43,744 bases of DNA from an uncultured Saprospirales bacterium (GTDB lineage: Bacteria > Bacteroidota > Bacteroidia > Chitinophagales > Saprospiraceae), in assembly GCA_913061325.1 (NCBI GenBank), contig CAJXUU010000007.1, forward strand, positions 1 through 43,744. The letters are read 5' to 3'. This document shows positions 17,969-27,440 of the stretch, piece by piece. How positions within the stretch are numbered: the first letter of the stretch is position 1; every line of letters starts with the position of its first letter. Below the pieces are notes generated by a model. That model searched no databases, was not told where the DNA came from, and worked only from the letters and a program-made list of their open reading frames with translations. The position numbers and the translations under genes are program-made.

Positions 17969-20095
17969 ATGTATTCTACTCAAGAGCAAAAGAAAATATA
18001 CGACCTCTCTAAGCAGATGTTGGCTTCAGATAATATATCTCCTTTAGATATAGGTTCGCTCAGAGATTTATTGAAGTATCATGAGTGGAAATATTATGTA
18101 CAGAATCAACCCGTAGTCTCTGATTACGAGTATGATCAATTGTACAAAAAACTTGAGGCATTAGAACATTCAAACCCAAACTTGGTAACGCTAGACTCGC
18201 CTACCCAAAGAGTGGCTAGTGATCTGAATAAGGACTTTGAACCCGTAGCACATACAGTCCCAATGTTATCGCTAGGTAATTCTTATAATGCGGATGATCT
18301 CAATGATTTTGATAAGCAGGTCAAAAAACTATGTGGATTAGATCTTGAATCCAATGTAGAATATTGCGTAGAGCCAAAGTTTGACGGAGGAAGTATCGCA
18401 CTTGTATATGAAGATGATTACCTCGTGAGAGGAGCTACGAGAGGAAACGGAACAAAAGGAGAAGAAATGACTCCAAATGCTAAAGCCATGCCTTCGATTC
18501 CGCTCAAAGCCGCATTCTCAAAATTGGGAATATTTAAAGCAGAACTTCGTGGAGAAGCATTGATCCGAAAGGATATTTTTGATAAGGTAAATCAAGAACG
18601 AGTAAAAGCGGGGAAAGAGCTTTTTGCAAATCCGAGAAACGCAGCCACAGGTGGCCTCAGAATGAAGGATCCTAATGAAACTAGAAAAAGAGGACTAGAA
18701 GCATTTATATTCCAATTAGGATATGCCGTTGATTCTGCCGGTAATGATATGTTGCCAACACTTGGAACACATGATAAAGGAATAGAAACACTTGGTGATC
18801 TAGGTTTTAAAATCCCCATAGTAGAACGCAAAGTTGTAAACTCAATAAAAGAAGCAATAGCTTTCTGCAAAGAATGGGAAGAAAAAAGAGATGACTACCA
18901 CTATGAGATAGACGGTATGGTTGTAAAAGTTAATAGTCTAGAACTCCAAGATAGATCTGGCTATACTTCTCATCATCCGAGGTGGGCAATCGCATACAAA
19001 TTCAAAGCAAAACAGGCGACTACTAAGATGGTAAACATCGAGTATCAAGTAGGTAAGGTTGGTTCTATTACACCTGTCGCTAAGCTAGACCCTGTACATA
19101 TTGCAGGAGTTATGGTATCTTCAGTGTCACTGCACAATGAGGAATTCATAGTTGGAAAAGATCTTAGAATAGGCGACACTGTCGTGGTAGAGCGTGCAGG
19201 TGATGTGATACCATATATCGTAAAATCATTGGAAGAATTACGAGATGGATCAGAAGAGCCACCAAAATTTCCAGAATTTTGTCCTATCAATACAACAGAC
19301 ACTCAAATACCACTTATAAAAATAGAATCAGAGGCAGCTTGGCGCTGTCCAAACTGTGTCTGTGGAGCTCAAGATCTTCAAAAAATAATCTTTCACGTAT
19401 CGAAAGTAGCAATGGATATCGATGGTTTCGGTAAATCAAATGTGGAGCGATTCCACGAAGCAGGTTGGTTGCAAGATATCTCTGATGTATATAATCTAGA
19501 TTATGATCAGATCGCTACTTTAGAAGGATTCGGACAACGAAGTGCAGACAAACTAGAAGCAAGTATCAATAAAGCAAAGGAAAACCCTATCTCAAAATTA
19601 CTGCATTCTCTAACAGTCCATCACTTAGGGAAAAAAGCATCGCAATTAATCGCTCAAGAAATAGAACATGTGCTTGATCTGCGAGACTGGGACGAAGAAA
19701 AATTCACTGAAATAAAAGACATTGGACCTGTAGTTGCCAAAAACGTAATTGAATATTTCTCTAATTCTGTTAATGTGAGAATGTTGGAACGCATGGAATC
19801 TTATGGAGTCAATCTGACACAAACCGAAGAGGACAAACCATTACAAATAGCTGAAGATGCTCCTTTGGCAGGAAAGACTATTCTTTTTACTGGCTCATTA
19901 CAACGAATGGGGCGGAAACAAGCTCAAGAGTTGGCCGCTAAACATGGTGCTAAGAACATATCTGCGGTTAGTAAAAATCTAGATATCTTAGTTGCTGGTG
20001 AAAAAGCAGGTTCTAAACTGAAAAAGGCCGAGGCTCTTGGATCTGTACAAGTTATGAGTGAGGATGAGTTTTTGGAGTTAATTGGAGAGGAGTGA
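17969..20095 (+). CDS. ligA: NAD-dependent DNA ligase
   Basis: This protein seals nicks in replication and repair using NAD. With the ATG at 17969 it has 708 residues, a little over the usual 670. The adenylation Lys137 lies in EPKFDGGSIAL, with ATRGNG just after it. The order is an N-terminal Ia region, adenylation and OB domains, a zinc-finger segment (about 438-465), helix-hairpin-helix repeats and a C-terminal BRCT domain (about 632-708; LAGKTILFTGSLQRMGRKQA). The zinc finger is atypical. The first Cys pair reads CPIN, so Asn441 replaces the second Cys, while the second half reads CPNCVC with three Cys (460, 463, 465). An upstream TTG frame (17945) was rejected because it falls in the promoter box. 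Confidence 0.96.
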   Translation: MYSTQEQKKIYDLSKQMLASDNISPLDIGSLRDLLKYHEWKYYVQNQPVVSDYEYDQLYKKLEALEHSNPNLVTLDSPTQRVASDLNKDFEPVAHTVPMLSLGNSYNADDLNDFDKQVKKLCGLDLESNVEYCVEPKFDGGSIALVYEDDYLVRGATRGNGTKGEEMTPNAKAMPSIPLKAAFSKLGIFKAELRGEALIRKDIFDKVNQERVKAGKELFANPRNAATGGLRMKDPNETRKRGLEAFIFQLGYAVDSAGNDMLPTLGTHDKGIETLGDLGFKIPIVERKVVNSIKEAIAFCKEWEEKRDDYHYEIDGMVVKVNSLELQDRSGYTSHHPRWAIAYKFKAKQATTKMVNIEYQVGKVGSITPVAKLDPVHIAGVMVSSVSLHNEEFIVGKDLRIGDTVVVERAGDVIPYIVKSLEELRDGSEEPPKFPEFCPINTTDTQIPLIKIESEAAWRCPNCVCGAQDLQKIIFHVSKVAMDIDGFGKSNVERFHEAGWLQDISDVYNLDYDQIATLEGFGQRSADKLEASINKAKENPISKLLHSLTVHHLGKKASQLIAQEIEHVLDLRDWDEEKFTEIKDIGPVVAKNVIEYFSNSVNVRMLERMESYGVNLTQTEEDKPLQIAEDAPLAGKTILFTGSLQRMGRKQAQELAAKHGAKNISAVSKNLDILVAGEKAGSKLKKAEALGSVQVMSEDEFLELIGEE

Positions 20096-20194
20096 TTATT
20101 AAAATGCGTTGACAACTTCGTAAATCAACCAATAAGTTATGTTCGTACCCAACTCTACTTACTTAGATTATCGTCTCTATAAAAAACATATCAC

Positions 20195-20593
20195 ATGAAA
20201 CATTTATTATTTTCGACCCTCATCCTATTACTTGCAATTTCATGCAATAAAGAAAATGAAGCAAATCTAAGTGAAAACACTATCTCTACTAACGATTTAT
20301 TAGGTTGTTGGAATCATGATGTTGAAGCACAAACAACAGATCAAAGCACTTCATATTTGATGACAAAGTGTGATGCAAAAGAATTTCCAAGTACTTGGTT
20401 TAGATATTCCCTAATTTTTGAAGAGAATAATAAAGGTTCAGAACTTCTACTTGCTGAAAATGATGCACATTCTTATCATGAGATGACTTGGGGCTTATCA
20501 GATCAAAGTCTAACAATAGATGGTCTTTTCCAAAAGGCAGAATATACGGTGGAGGTTATAAATGAAGAATCCATACTATTGACCCAAAAGTGA
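20195..20593 (+). CDS. Small lipocalin-like lipoprotein
   Basis: This 132-residue protein has a typical lipoprotein signal ending LAISC, so Cys17 is probably lipidated. The mature part opens with NDLLGCWNHD, which resembles the G-x-W strand of lipocalin-like domains. It continues as a series of short beta-prone segments ending in SILLTQK. A small lipocalin-like beta-barrel or sandwich in the periplasm or outer membrane is the best guess; no ligand can be named. It has 99 bases of upstream sequence after ligA without a clear promoter box, and it converges on the large outer-membrane protein gene with only 24 bases between stops. Confidence 0.72.
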   Translation: MKHLLFSTLILLLAISCNKENEANLSENTISTNDLLGCWNHDVEAQTTDQSTSYLMTKCDAKEFPSTWFRYSLIFEENNKGSELLLAENDAHSYHEMTWGLSDQSLTIDGLFQKAEYTVEVINEESILLTQK

Positions 20594-20617
20594 TAATATT
20601 TAAAAGAGAGATTATCA

Positions 20618-23600
20618 TCAAAATGTTGCCTTCACCTGAGCTCTTGCAATATGTACGGTAGAGGCATCACCTGTCTTTCTACCTTCGTAACTAATATTGA
20701 GATCAATATTATTAGAAAGTCGTTTGGTAAATAAAGTATTCCAGATGAAGTTTTTTCCTTCTTTTAATCCTTCTAGCAGATCAAATTCTATTGGGCTGTT
20801 TGGCTGAACATCGGTGGTAACATTCACATAGCTGATAGAAAAATTAAGATTAGCATTTGATGCTTGGCGGTAAGTTGTAGCTAAGGTAAAATCATGGCTA
20901 TTGGCTATTTTCTCAGCACTAATCTGTTGTTTTCTGTTGTCATAAGCATACTGCAGGTTGATCCTAAAATTACTACTTGGTCGATAACTCAACTCAGGAT
21001 TAATTGAATAAAAATTGATATCAAGATTCCTCGTTGGATCTATAATGGAAGTATAATCACGATTACCGTTTTTAAGATTTAAGATAAGATCTGCCGATTT
21101 CGCCAATCTTACTCTTGATCTGAAGAAGCTCTCATTTAAACTTCTGCTTTCTCTACCTGATATTTGAGTGAATACATTTTCCGTAACCTTATTTCCAAGT
21201 TGAAAATCAATCGTTGAATTTCCTCTATTAATAAAGAGTGTGTTACTGATTAGGGAGTTGTAGCTTACTAGATTAGTATCCAAAGAACTGAAATTGAGGA
21301 AAGTACTTTCTTGACTAGTTCCATCATCCTCTACTTTTTTGGCAATCCTAAATGTACTAACCGTCGATAGTCTTGATAGAAAATTTTCGGTCCAGCCCTT
21401 CTTCTGTTTTCTTGTTGATTTCTTTTCCTTCTCTTCTTTAGTTTTATTTTTAGCCTGTTTTCTTTTCTTCTTTTTTCTTGCGGAGAAAAACTTTTTTGGA
21501 TCTAGTCTCAGACTTTGAGTAAGGCTCTGATTGTTTGTTGTGATGAATTCATTGTTGATCAATGACAATCGAATAAAATCTCCCGTCCCAAGATCAGGAG
21601 CATACCTGAAGTTATTATTGACCAACACTGAATCAGGGTTTCCAATATATATATAATCCCCCTGTCCTGTTTCTACTTTTTCATAAAAAAACTCAACCTT
21701 AGGCTCTTGCCCGGAGTTTATTAAATAGTTTGTATTAGAGAGAAACAATCCATCCCAGGCTTGTAGATTGTGATCAAGTCTACCGATAAGTGTTCTTTTA
21801 CTCTTACTGGCATTGGGCAGTAATTCTCTTCTTACATCAAAGTCTCTAATCCCAAAGTTAAATTTTAACGCATGTTTTGGCGAGATTGTCCATTTTGCTG
21901 ACGTATTTACTTCATTGGTGACTATACTCTCTATTAGGTTTTCATCTTTCGGAAAAAAATCTTTCCGACTACTATATAGTAATTTATAGTGTAGTTTGTT
22001 CTCTTCACTATTTTCTAGATATACTCTATAGATATCAAATGCAAAACTACTTTCCAAAAGATCATTTGATCCGTTTGACATTGACCGTTCGTTCGTTTCA
22101 CCTTCATAGATTGCCCCCAGTTTAAGATTTTTATTTTTCGAAATGATTTGTGACACCTCAGCTCTTGGTCTTTGAAACAGAGTCTTCTCATCGAACCCTT
22201 CACTTGATAAATAATCCATCTTCCCCAAAGCAGTAAATCCTCTTTTTCTATATGTTATATTTGCATTATGGTTTACACCTTTATAATTACTTGAAATTGG
22301 AGTATCATTATTCTCAATCCCAAAGTACTTTACATTATACTTGATCTCCATTGAGTCTATTTTACCTATACCTAAGGTGGATTCAATAAGATTCTGACGA
22401 CCACTAATCAATTGATTAGAAATATTCCAATCCCTACTAAATTCGGCAGTTCTATATGGATTTAGCGGTACATAATTTGCATCAACGAATTCGAATTTAT
22501 TATCTGTAAATAATTTTACCTTTCGCTTTTTATTGAGATTAATTTTATGGTCATAAGTCAATACCGCTGCATACCCAACATTATCATCATTTCCCAATTC
22601 TGCGAATCTGTTAATATCAGTATTACTAAGTGATATTTCAGATCCAATATTGATATTTTCTTTTGGTCTTAGTTTCACTCCGAAACTTAAAATTTGTTTT
22701 TTCTCAGGAGGGATCAAAGATGTGAATGGCTCATATATTCCATTGCCTTTTCCTACATATTTATAGACTCTACCATTAACCAAGCTGTTGTCATCTATAA
22801 TATATCTTCCTTCACCTACTGGTACTTCAATGAATGAGGCTACATATAATTGCTCAGAAACATCTGCACTATACTCCAAAAAGGTGGTGTCAGGATCATC
22901 TATCATAACATTAGGATTACGACGATACCGAACTTGCCCAGGGATAAAAACCGTATCACCTAACGGCCTAATTGATGAAGTTCTTGCTCCATTGAGATCG
23001 TCACCAGTCATTTGGAGGAGACTGATATCTGTGCTATCTAACACTATATCTCCAGTGGCAGTCTTACTGTCTTGCTCATTATAGAAATTAAAATTGAGAT
23101 CGTATTTCGGAGTATTGTAGTATACGTTCGTTGCATACACAGATCGTAAATAGTTGTTTGTTCTGTATTCATACTCTACTATTATTCTGCTTTCTCTAGC
23201 GATTAATCTATTAGGAGTAAAAGTAACTTCCGCTCTATTATAATCTATGATATAGTCGTAATCCAAACCTCTAGCAAGCAACTTTCCATCAAGATAAACC
23301 TTCTCTGAACCAGATAACACTATAAGAAAACGTTCTCCATTATTACCCGTTAGTTTGTATGGTCCTTGATTTCCCTCTTTGGTTTCAAGTGTTTGTCTAG
23401 CAAATTTTCCTCTCGATATTGCGAAACTCCCATTACTAGTCAATTTCTTCCCATTTCCAAAATCAGATATATTCGAACCTGAAAGGCCTTTTAGTTTTTT
23501 GAAGTAATTCACAAAATAACTTTTTGGGCGTTCGAGGTTATAGTCGCCAGCTATGATTGATGTTTTATCTCGACTTACTTTGATGAACACTTTATCAAAC

Positions 23601-24196
23601 TCTTGAATCAATTGTGTATTACCCTCAGGCTGGATAGGTATATTATCATCAGAGATGGCTGCTACTACTTTGATTTTATTTCCGAGATCCCCCGCTAACT
23701 GTAAATTGAAATTTGAATTGAGAACTAAGCTTTGGCTATTCCCAACAGAAAATCCTCTTGAAAAAGACCCATTGTAATCCAATCCTTTAGCATCTATTAT
23801 TTCTTTCCCTTTTGGAGTAAAGCTGTAATCGGATCCTATATAAATAGCTTGATCCTCAACTTTCATCATAGTGGAATCAAGGTGAAAATATTCATGCTCT
23901 ATATCAAAAGGTAAGACTCTATAATTGATTTTTATACTGTCCCCAATAATGGAAATGCACGCCTTCTCTTCAAAAACTATAATTCTATTTTGTATTGAAA
24001 AACCAATTATTCTTTGACCATTTCTATCAAATATTGAAACACTCTTAGGTGCAATTGTGATGGAATCCAACTCAACCCTGCATTCTGACACATGGATCAA
24101 TTTACTCCGTTGACCTTGCAATATCATATCTTGGCCTTGAGCACTTATAGCACAAAAGCAAAATATCAAAATAAAATATACAAAGGTCTTAATCAT
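20618..24196 (-). CDS. Large predicted outer-membrane beta-barrel protein
   Basis: This 1192-residue protein has a signal peptide (about 1-21, ending AQGQ). An N-terminal region of about 280 residues carries several beta-rich stretches. A conserved-looking segment follows (YKLTGNNGERFLIVLSGSEK, then DYDYIIDYNRAEVTFTPNRL, near 285-330). Long runs of alternating strand-like sequence continue to the end, and the last residues are ARAQVKATF, a terminal-Phe strand typical of outer-membrane barrels. A striking Lys/Arg/Glu-rich stretch (about 902-938; KKKKRKQAKNKTKEEKEKK) interrupts the barrel region. I do not recognise a named family. It resembles uncharacterised large Bacteroidota barrel proteins with TonB-receptor- or SprA-like strands. 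It has its own promoter-like box and stands alone. Confidence 0.85.
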   Translation of the reverse strand: MIKTFVYFILIFCFCAISAQGQDMILQGQRSKLIHVSECRVELDSITIAPKSVSIFDRNGQRIIGFSIQNRIIVFEEKACISIIGDSIKINYRVLPFDIEHEYFHLDSTMMKVEDQAIYIGSDYSFTPKGKEIIDAKGLDYNGSFSRGFSVGNSQSLVLNSNFNLQLAGDLGNKIKVVAAISDDNIPIQPEGNTQLIQEFDKVFIKVSRDKTSIIAGDYNLERPKSYFVNYFKKLKGLSGSNISDFGNGKKLTSNGSFAISRGKFARQTLETKEGNQGPYKLTGNNGERFLIVLSGSEKVYLDGKLLARGLDYDYIIDYNRAEVTFTPNRLIARESRIIVEYEYRTNNYLRSVYATNVYYNTPKYDLNFNFYNEQDSKTATGDIVLDSTDISLLQMTGDDLNGARTSSIRPLGDTVFIPGQVRYRRNPNVMIDDPDTTFLEYSADVSEQLYVASFIEVPVGEGRYIIDDNSLVNGRVYKYVGKGNGIYEPFTSLIPPEKKQILSFGVKLRPKENINIGSEISLSNTDINRFAELGNDDNVGYAAVLTYDHKINLNKKRKVKLFTDNKFEFVDANYVPLNPYRTAEFSRDWNISNQLISGRQNLIESTLGIGKIDSMEIKYNVKYFGIENNDTPISSNYKGVNHNANITYRKRGFTALGKMDYLSSEGFDEKTLFQRPRAEVSQIISKNKNLKLGAIYEGETNERSMSNGSNDLLESSFAFDIYRVYLENSEENKLHYKLLYSSRKDFFPKDENLIESIVTNEVNTSAKWTISPKHALKFNFGIRDFDVRRELLPNASKSKRTLIGRLDHNLQAWDGLFLSNTNYLINSGQEPKVEFFYEKVETGQGDYIYIGNPDSVLVNNNFRYAPDLGTGDFIRLSLINNEFITTNNQSLTQSLRLDPKKFFSARKKKKRKQAKNKTKEEKEKKSTRKQKKGWTENFLSRLSTVSTFRIAKKVEDDGTSQESTFLNFSSLDTNLVSYNSLISNTLFINRGNSTIDFQLGNKVTENVFTQISGRESRSLNESFFRSRVRLAKSADLILNLKNGNRDYTSIIDPTRNLDINFYSINPELSYRPSSNFRINLQYAYDNRKQQISAEKIANSHDFTLATTYRQASNANLNFSISYVNVTTDVQPNSPIEFDLLEGLKEGKNFIWNTLFTKRLSNNIDLNISYEGRKTGDASTVHIARAQVKATF

Positions 24197-24231
24197 AGAA
24201 GATAGCGTCTATTTTAGCTATACATACTTTG

Positions 24232-24239
24232 CAAATATA
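24232..24239 (-). promoter_or_regulatory. -7 element for the outer-membrane protein gene
   Basis: On the minus strand the sequence reads TATATTTG, an exact TAnnTTTG match, 36-43 bases upstream of the ATG at 24196. A TTTG further upstream (24257-24254 on the minus strand) is too close to be a standard -33 element. Confidence 0.5.
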
Positions 24240-24615
24240 ATAGGTCTTAGTAGCAAACGTCTATCATTCTCAAATGAGTATACTTAGTATGAATTAGTAC
24301 CTATTCTTATCTCACAAATTACAATTAATTGCCCTTCTCAATGGCTAAGAAAGCTATTTCACAGATTAATAACTCTTCCCTTTAATTTCATAGTAAACAA
24401 ATAGATCAAGTATACAAGCATGATTTACTGAGATGTATATAATTAGAAATTAAAATAAACAATCCTACAATAGTTACAATCTTGCACCAACTCATGCCTT
24501 ATATTTTGATTGACAATAAATTATACATTACGCAATAAACTAATATAAAAAGAACCTCTCTATAGTCCTATCAATGTAAAATATGTGGCAATTTTTGAAA
24601 TTATTACCCTCAATA

Positions 24616-24648
24616 TTGATTCCAGTATAAATAATCGTCTTATATTTG
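24616..24648 (+). promoter_or_regulatory. Promoter of the haem peroxidase gene
   Basis: The -7 box TATATTTG at 24641-24648 is an exact TAnnTTTG match. A TTG at 24616-24618 lies 22 bases upstream, close to the Bacteroidota -33 spacing. The ATG follows at 24679, implying a leader of about 25 nt. Confidence 0.6.
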
Positions 24649-24678
24649 TCAGCTGAATGCGTATAAAATCGCACGACC

Positions 24679-26598
24679 ATGAGCAAATACCTATTTTACA
24701 CACTTTCTAGGTACGTTTTAGTATCCTTTTGTACGATTGCAATTGTAACTGTTTGCAACAGTCAATCTGATCGTCCTATTGATGGGTTTGGTTATAATCA
24801 ATCTAACCCAACTTGGGGAGCAACATTCGATGTGCAACCAAGATTAAGTCCCGCTGATTATGCAGATGGTATTTCAATTCCAAAATTAGGATCTGAATTC
24901 GGCAAAGAAAATCCAAGAATAATATCTAACAGATTATTTGCTCAGGAAGATCAAATCAATTCTGAATTAGCACTTAGTGACTTCACATGGGTATTTGGTC
25001 AGTTTGTTGATCATGATATTATCTTATCAAAAAATTCTTCCGAACAGTTAGAAAACATTGTTGTTCCTTCTGATGATGAACACTTTACTCCTGGGGCAAT
25101 CATAAGAATGTCAAGAAGTGCAGCTGCTGAAGGCACCGGAATAACCTCACCAAGACAACATATTAATAACATTACCGCTTTCCTTGACCTATCCAATGTT
25201 TATGGTTCTGATGAATATAGAGCTAATTGGTTGAGATCTTTTGAAGATGGAAAATTAAAAGTAGGTGCTGGTAATATGTTACCATGGAACACTTTGGATG
25301 GAAATTTCAATGGCAATATAGATCCGAATGCGCCGCAAATGGCTGATGATACTAGATCATTGATCAAAATGTATGTAGCGGGTGATATAAGGGCAAATGA
25401 AAATCCACTATTAATTGCCTATCATACATTGTTTGTCAGAGAACACAATAGACTTTGTGATATTGAAAAAGATAAGCATCCTGGATGGAATGATGAAAGA
25501 GTATATCAACAAGCTAGAAAAAAACTAATTGCATATTATCAGAAAATAATTTTTACTGATTGGTTACCTTCATTAGGAGTGAATCTTCCTTCTTATTCTG
25601 GATATAAAGAAACTGTGAATCCTCAGATATCAAATGAGTTTTCTTCTGCAGCCTTCAGAATGGGGCACACATTGATCAACAGTACTTTGATCAGAATGGA
25701 TAATGATGGCGAAGAAATCAAAAGTGGAAACATCTCACTTAGAGATGCGTTCTTCAATCCACTAGTCGTGGAATATGCAGGTGGTATCGATTCTTATTTC
25801 AAAGGAATGGCTACTCAAGTTCAGCAAGAATTTGATTGTAAAGTAATCGATGATGTAAGAAACTTCTTATTTGGTGCTCCTGGCGATGGAGGTTTAGATC
25901 TTGCCTCAATTAATATCAATAGAGGACGAGAAAGAGGACTTCCGGATTACAACACTTTGAGAGCAAGTCTTGGAATGCCTAGATTAAATACTTTCTCAGA
26001 ATTGACCGATGATACTGAAGATGCGGCTGAAATGGAAGCTTTGTTTGGATCTATAGATAATGTAGACCCATGGGTAGGAATGCTGGCTGAACCTCATATT
26101 GATGGGGGACTATTTGGAAACCTTGTTACTACTATTCTAGAGAAGCAATTTCAAGCATTAAGAGAGGGAGATAGGTTCTACTATGAAAACATGGATTTTA
26201 AAGCTTCAGAATTTGAAGATATTGACTCTGTATCTATGAGAAATATATTAATGAGAAATACTGATATCTCATTGATGCAAGATGATGTATTCGTTGCCAT
26301 GCCTCACGAAAATATCGAAATCGGACCACAATTAATCCCATTCCCATTAGAAGCTGCTATATTTCCTAATCCAGTACTTGGAGGAGACCTACAGGTCAAA
26401 GTGTTCGGATCTATAGAAGAAGAATTATCTGTTTCTGTGATTGATTATATGGGTAAAATGGTTGTAAAAAATAACCACCATATCTACGAAGGAAATAATA
26501 TTCTCAACATTGATTTAGAATCTTGTCCAAGAGGATTTTACAATGTGATTCTAGAAACTGAAACCAGAATCAACGTACTTAAAATGGTCAAGAGGTAA
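24679..26598 (+). CDS. Secreted animal-type haem peroxidase with T9SS sorting domain
   Basis: This 639-residue protein belongs to the peroxidase-cyclooxygenase (animal haem peroxidase) superfamily. Compared with myeloperoxidase, the distal pair Asp111-His112 lies in FGQFVDHD, and the Ca-binding loop TAFLDLS (166-172) matches the T-x-F-x-D-x-S pattern. Arg238 and Glu241 lie in GDIRANENP, and the proximal His330 lies in FRMGHTL. Both residues that ester-link haem in mammalian enzymes (Asp and Glu) are present; the Met of the myeloperoxidase sulfonium bond is Asn242. A signal sequence is followed by the catalytic domain. A C-terminal T9SS type A sorting domain (about 555-639, from IFPNPVLGGDLQV to VLKMVKR) predicts secretion or surface attachment. 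It probably oxidises halides or organics with hydrogen peroxide. YhhN follows 64 bases downstream. Confidence 0.95.
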   Translation: MSKYLFYTLSRYVLVSFCTIAIVTVCNSQSDRPIDGFGYNQSNPTWGATFDVQPRLSPADYADGISIPKLGSEFGKENPRIISNRLFAQEDQINSELALSDFTWVFGQFVDHDIILSKNSSEQLENIVVPSDDEHFTPGAIIRMSRSAAAEGTGITSPRQHINNITAFLDLSNVYGSDEYRANWLRSFEDGKLKVGAGNMLPWNTLDGNFNGNIDPNAPQMADDTRSLIKMYVAGDIRANENPLLIAYHTLFVREHNRLCDIEKDKHPGWNDERVYQQARKKLIAYYQKIIFTDWLPSLGVNLPSYSGYKETVNPQISNEFSSAAFRMGHTLINSTLIRMDNDGEEIKSGNISLRDAFFNPLVVEYAGGIDSYFKGMATQVQQEFDCKVIDDVRNFLFGAPGDGGLDLASININRGRERGLPDYNTLRASLGMPRLNTFSELTDDTEDAAEMEALFGSIDNVDPWVGMLAEPHIDGGLFGNLVTTILEKQFQALREGDRFYYENMDFKASEFEDIDSVSMRNILMRNTDISLMQDDVFVAMPHENIEIGPQLIPFPLEAAIFPNPVLGGDLQVKVFGSIEEELSVSVIDYMGKMVVKNNHHIYEGNNILNIDLESCPRGFYNVILETETRINVLKMVKR

Positions 26599-26662
26599 GA
26601 GATTAATGCATCATTCCTGAGCTTTTATAGTTACTCTTATTGATCTTATTTAATACTCTAGC

Positions 26663-27373
26663 ATGGATTCTATAAAGACTTTTCCCAAATTTACTATCTT
26701 TTTTGCCTTTTTGATGGCATTGGAAATCGCTGGACTTACTGTTATACCTACGTTTCACATGGTCAGCAAAGCGATGATCATAGCAGGAATTATTGGATTC
26801 TATATTCTAGTTGAAAAAAGACAAAACAATGCATTTCTAACAGGACTTATATTTGCTTTATTAGGAGATTGCTTTTTGTTATATGAAACCGTAGAGTTTT
26901 TTGTCATTGGTCTTGTCTGTTTTCTTATTATGCAATTATGCTATGCTGCATCATTTAATAGCAAAAGAAGAGTTCCTAAAAATAAAGACTATCTAGTTTG
27001 TTTAGCTATTGCAATATTTGGAATTACAATATTAGCCAAGCTTTGGTCAAGTCTAGGAAGCATGAGTACACCAGTAGGGTTATATGCTACATCTATTATT
27101 CTCATGGCAATTTATGCATATCTAAGGCACCCAAAGTTAAGAGGCTATAATACCGTTTTAATAGGAGTTATATTATTTATCATTTCGGACACACTACTCG
27201 GCCTAAGTAAATTTAATGGTTCATTACCTTATGGTCAAATATTAGTAATGATAACTTATATGCTAGCTCAGTATTTTATAGTAACAGGTGTAATGTTAAG
27301 CAATATCCCTAGACCTAAGGTACAGCCGATTATTGATCCTAATTCTTCGTTTAGTCGACATAAGAGGACGTAG
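26663..27373 (+). CDS. YhhN family membrane protein (lysoplasmalogenase-type)
   Basis: This 236-residue protein has about eight hydrophobic segments and the YhhN/TMEM86 pattern: FALLGDCFLLYE (about 66-77) and GVILFIISDTLLGL (about 173-186) supply the paired acidic residues, and TYMLAQYFIVTGVM is near the end. Characterised relatives hydrolyse the vinyl-ether bond of lysoplasmalogens, while bacterial YhhN roles are less clear. It is an integral inner-membrane protein. It starts 64 bases after the peroxidase gene with no terminator between, so co-transcription is likely. A shared role in lipid or oxidative stress is only inference. Confidence 0.85.
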   Translation: MDSIKTFPKFTIFFAFLMALEIAGLTVIPTFHMVSKAMIIAGIIGFYILVEKRQNNAFLTGLIFALLGDCFLLYETVEFFVIGLVCFLIMQLCYAASFNSKRRVPKNKDYLVCLAIAIFGITILAKLWSSLGSMSTPVGLYATSIILMAIYAYLRHPKLRGYNTVLIGVILFIISDTLLGLSKFNGSLPYGQILVMITYMLAQYFIVTGVMLSNIPRPKVQPIIDPNSSFSRHKRT

Positions 27374-27374
27374 T

Positions 27375-27414
27375 AAAAAAAATAAGGCCTAGATTTTTTA
27401 GAACCTAAGCCTTA
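27375..27414 (-). terminator. Intrinsic terminator of the TlpA-like gene
   Basis: On the minus strand, TAAGGC (27414-27409) pairs with GCCTTA (27388-27383). The stem continues inward with one mismatch and is followed by eight U (27382-27375). It lies 26 bases past the stop of the TlpA-like gene and within a few bases of the convergent YhhN stop. The plus-strand reading lacks a T-run. Confidence 0.8.
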
Positions 27415-27440
27415 CATAATATCTATTTATCAGGTCAATC

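Larger units (their letters stand above)
24197..24678. other. 482-bp divergent intergenic region
   Basis: This spacer separates the divergent outer-membrane protein and peroxidase genes. It carries one TATATTTG box for each direction (minus 24239-24232, plus 24641-24648). The roughly 400 bases between them are AT-rich, with no ORF, tRNA-like structure, strong inverted repeat or terminator that I can support. Its length leaves room for regulatory binding sites. Confidence 0.55.

Noticed and set aside
20591-20617. Inverted repeat TGATAAT/ATTATCA between two convergent stop codons as a terminator
   Set aside because: The stem is only 7 AT-rich base pairs with a 13-nt loop and no T-run on either strand.
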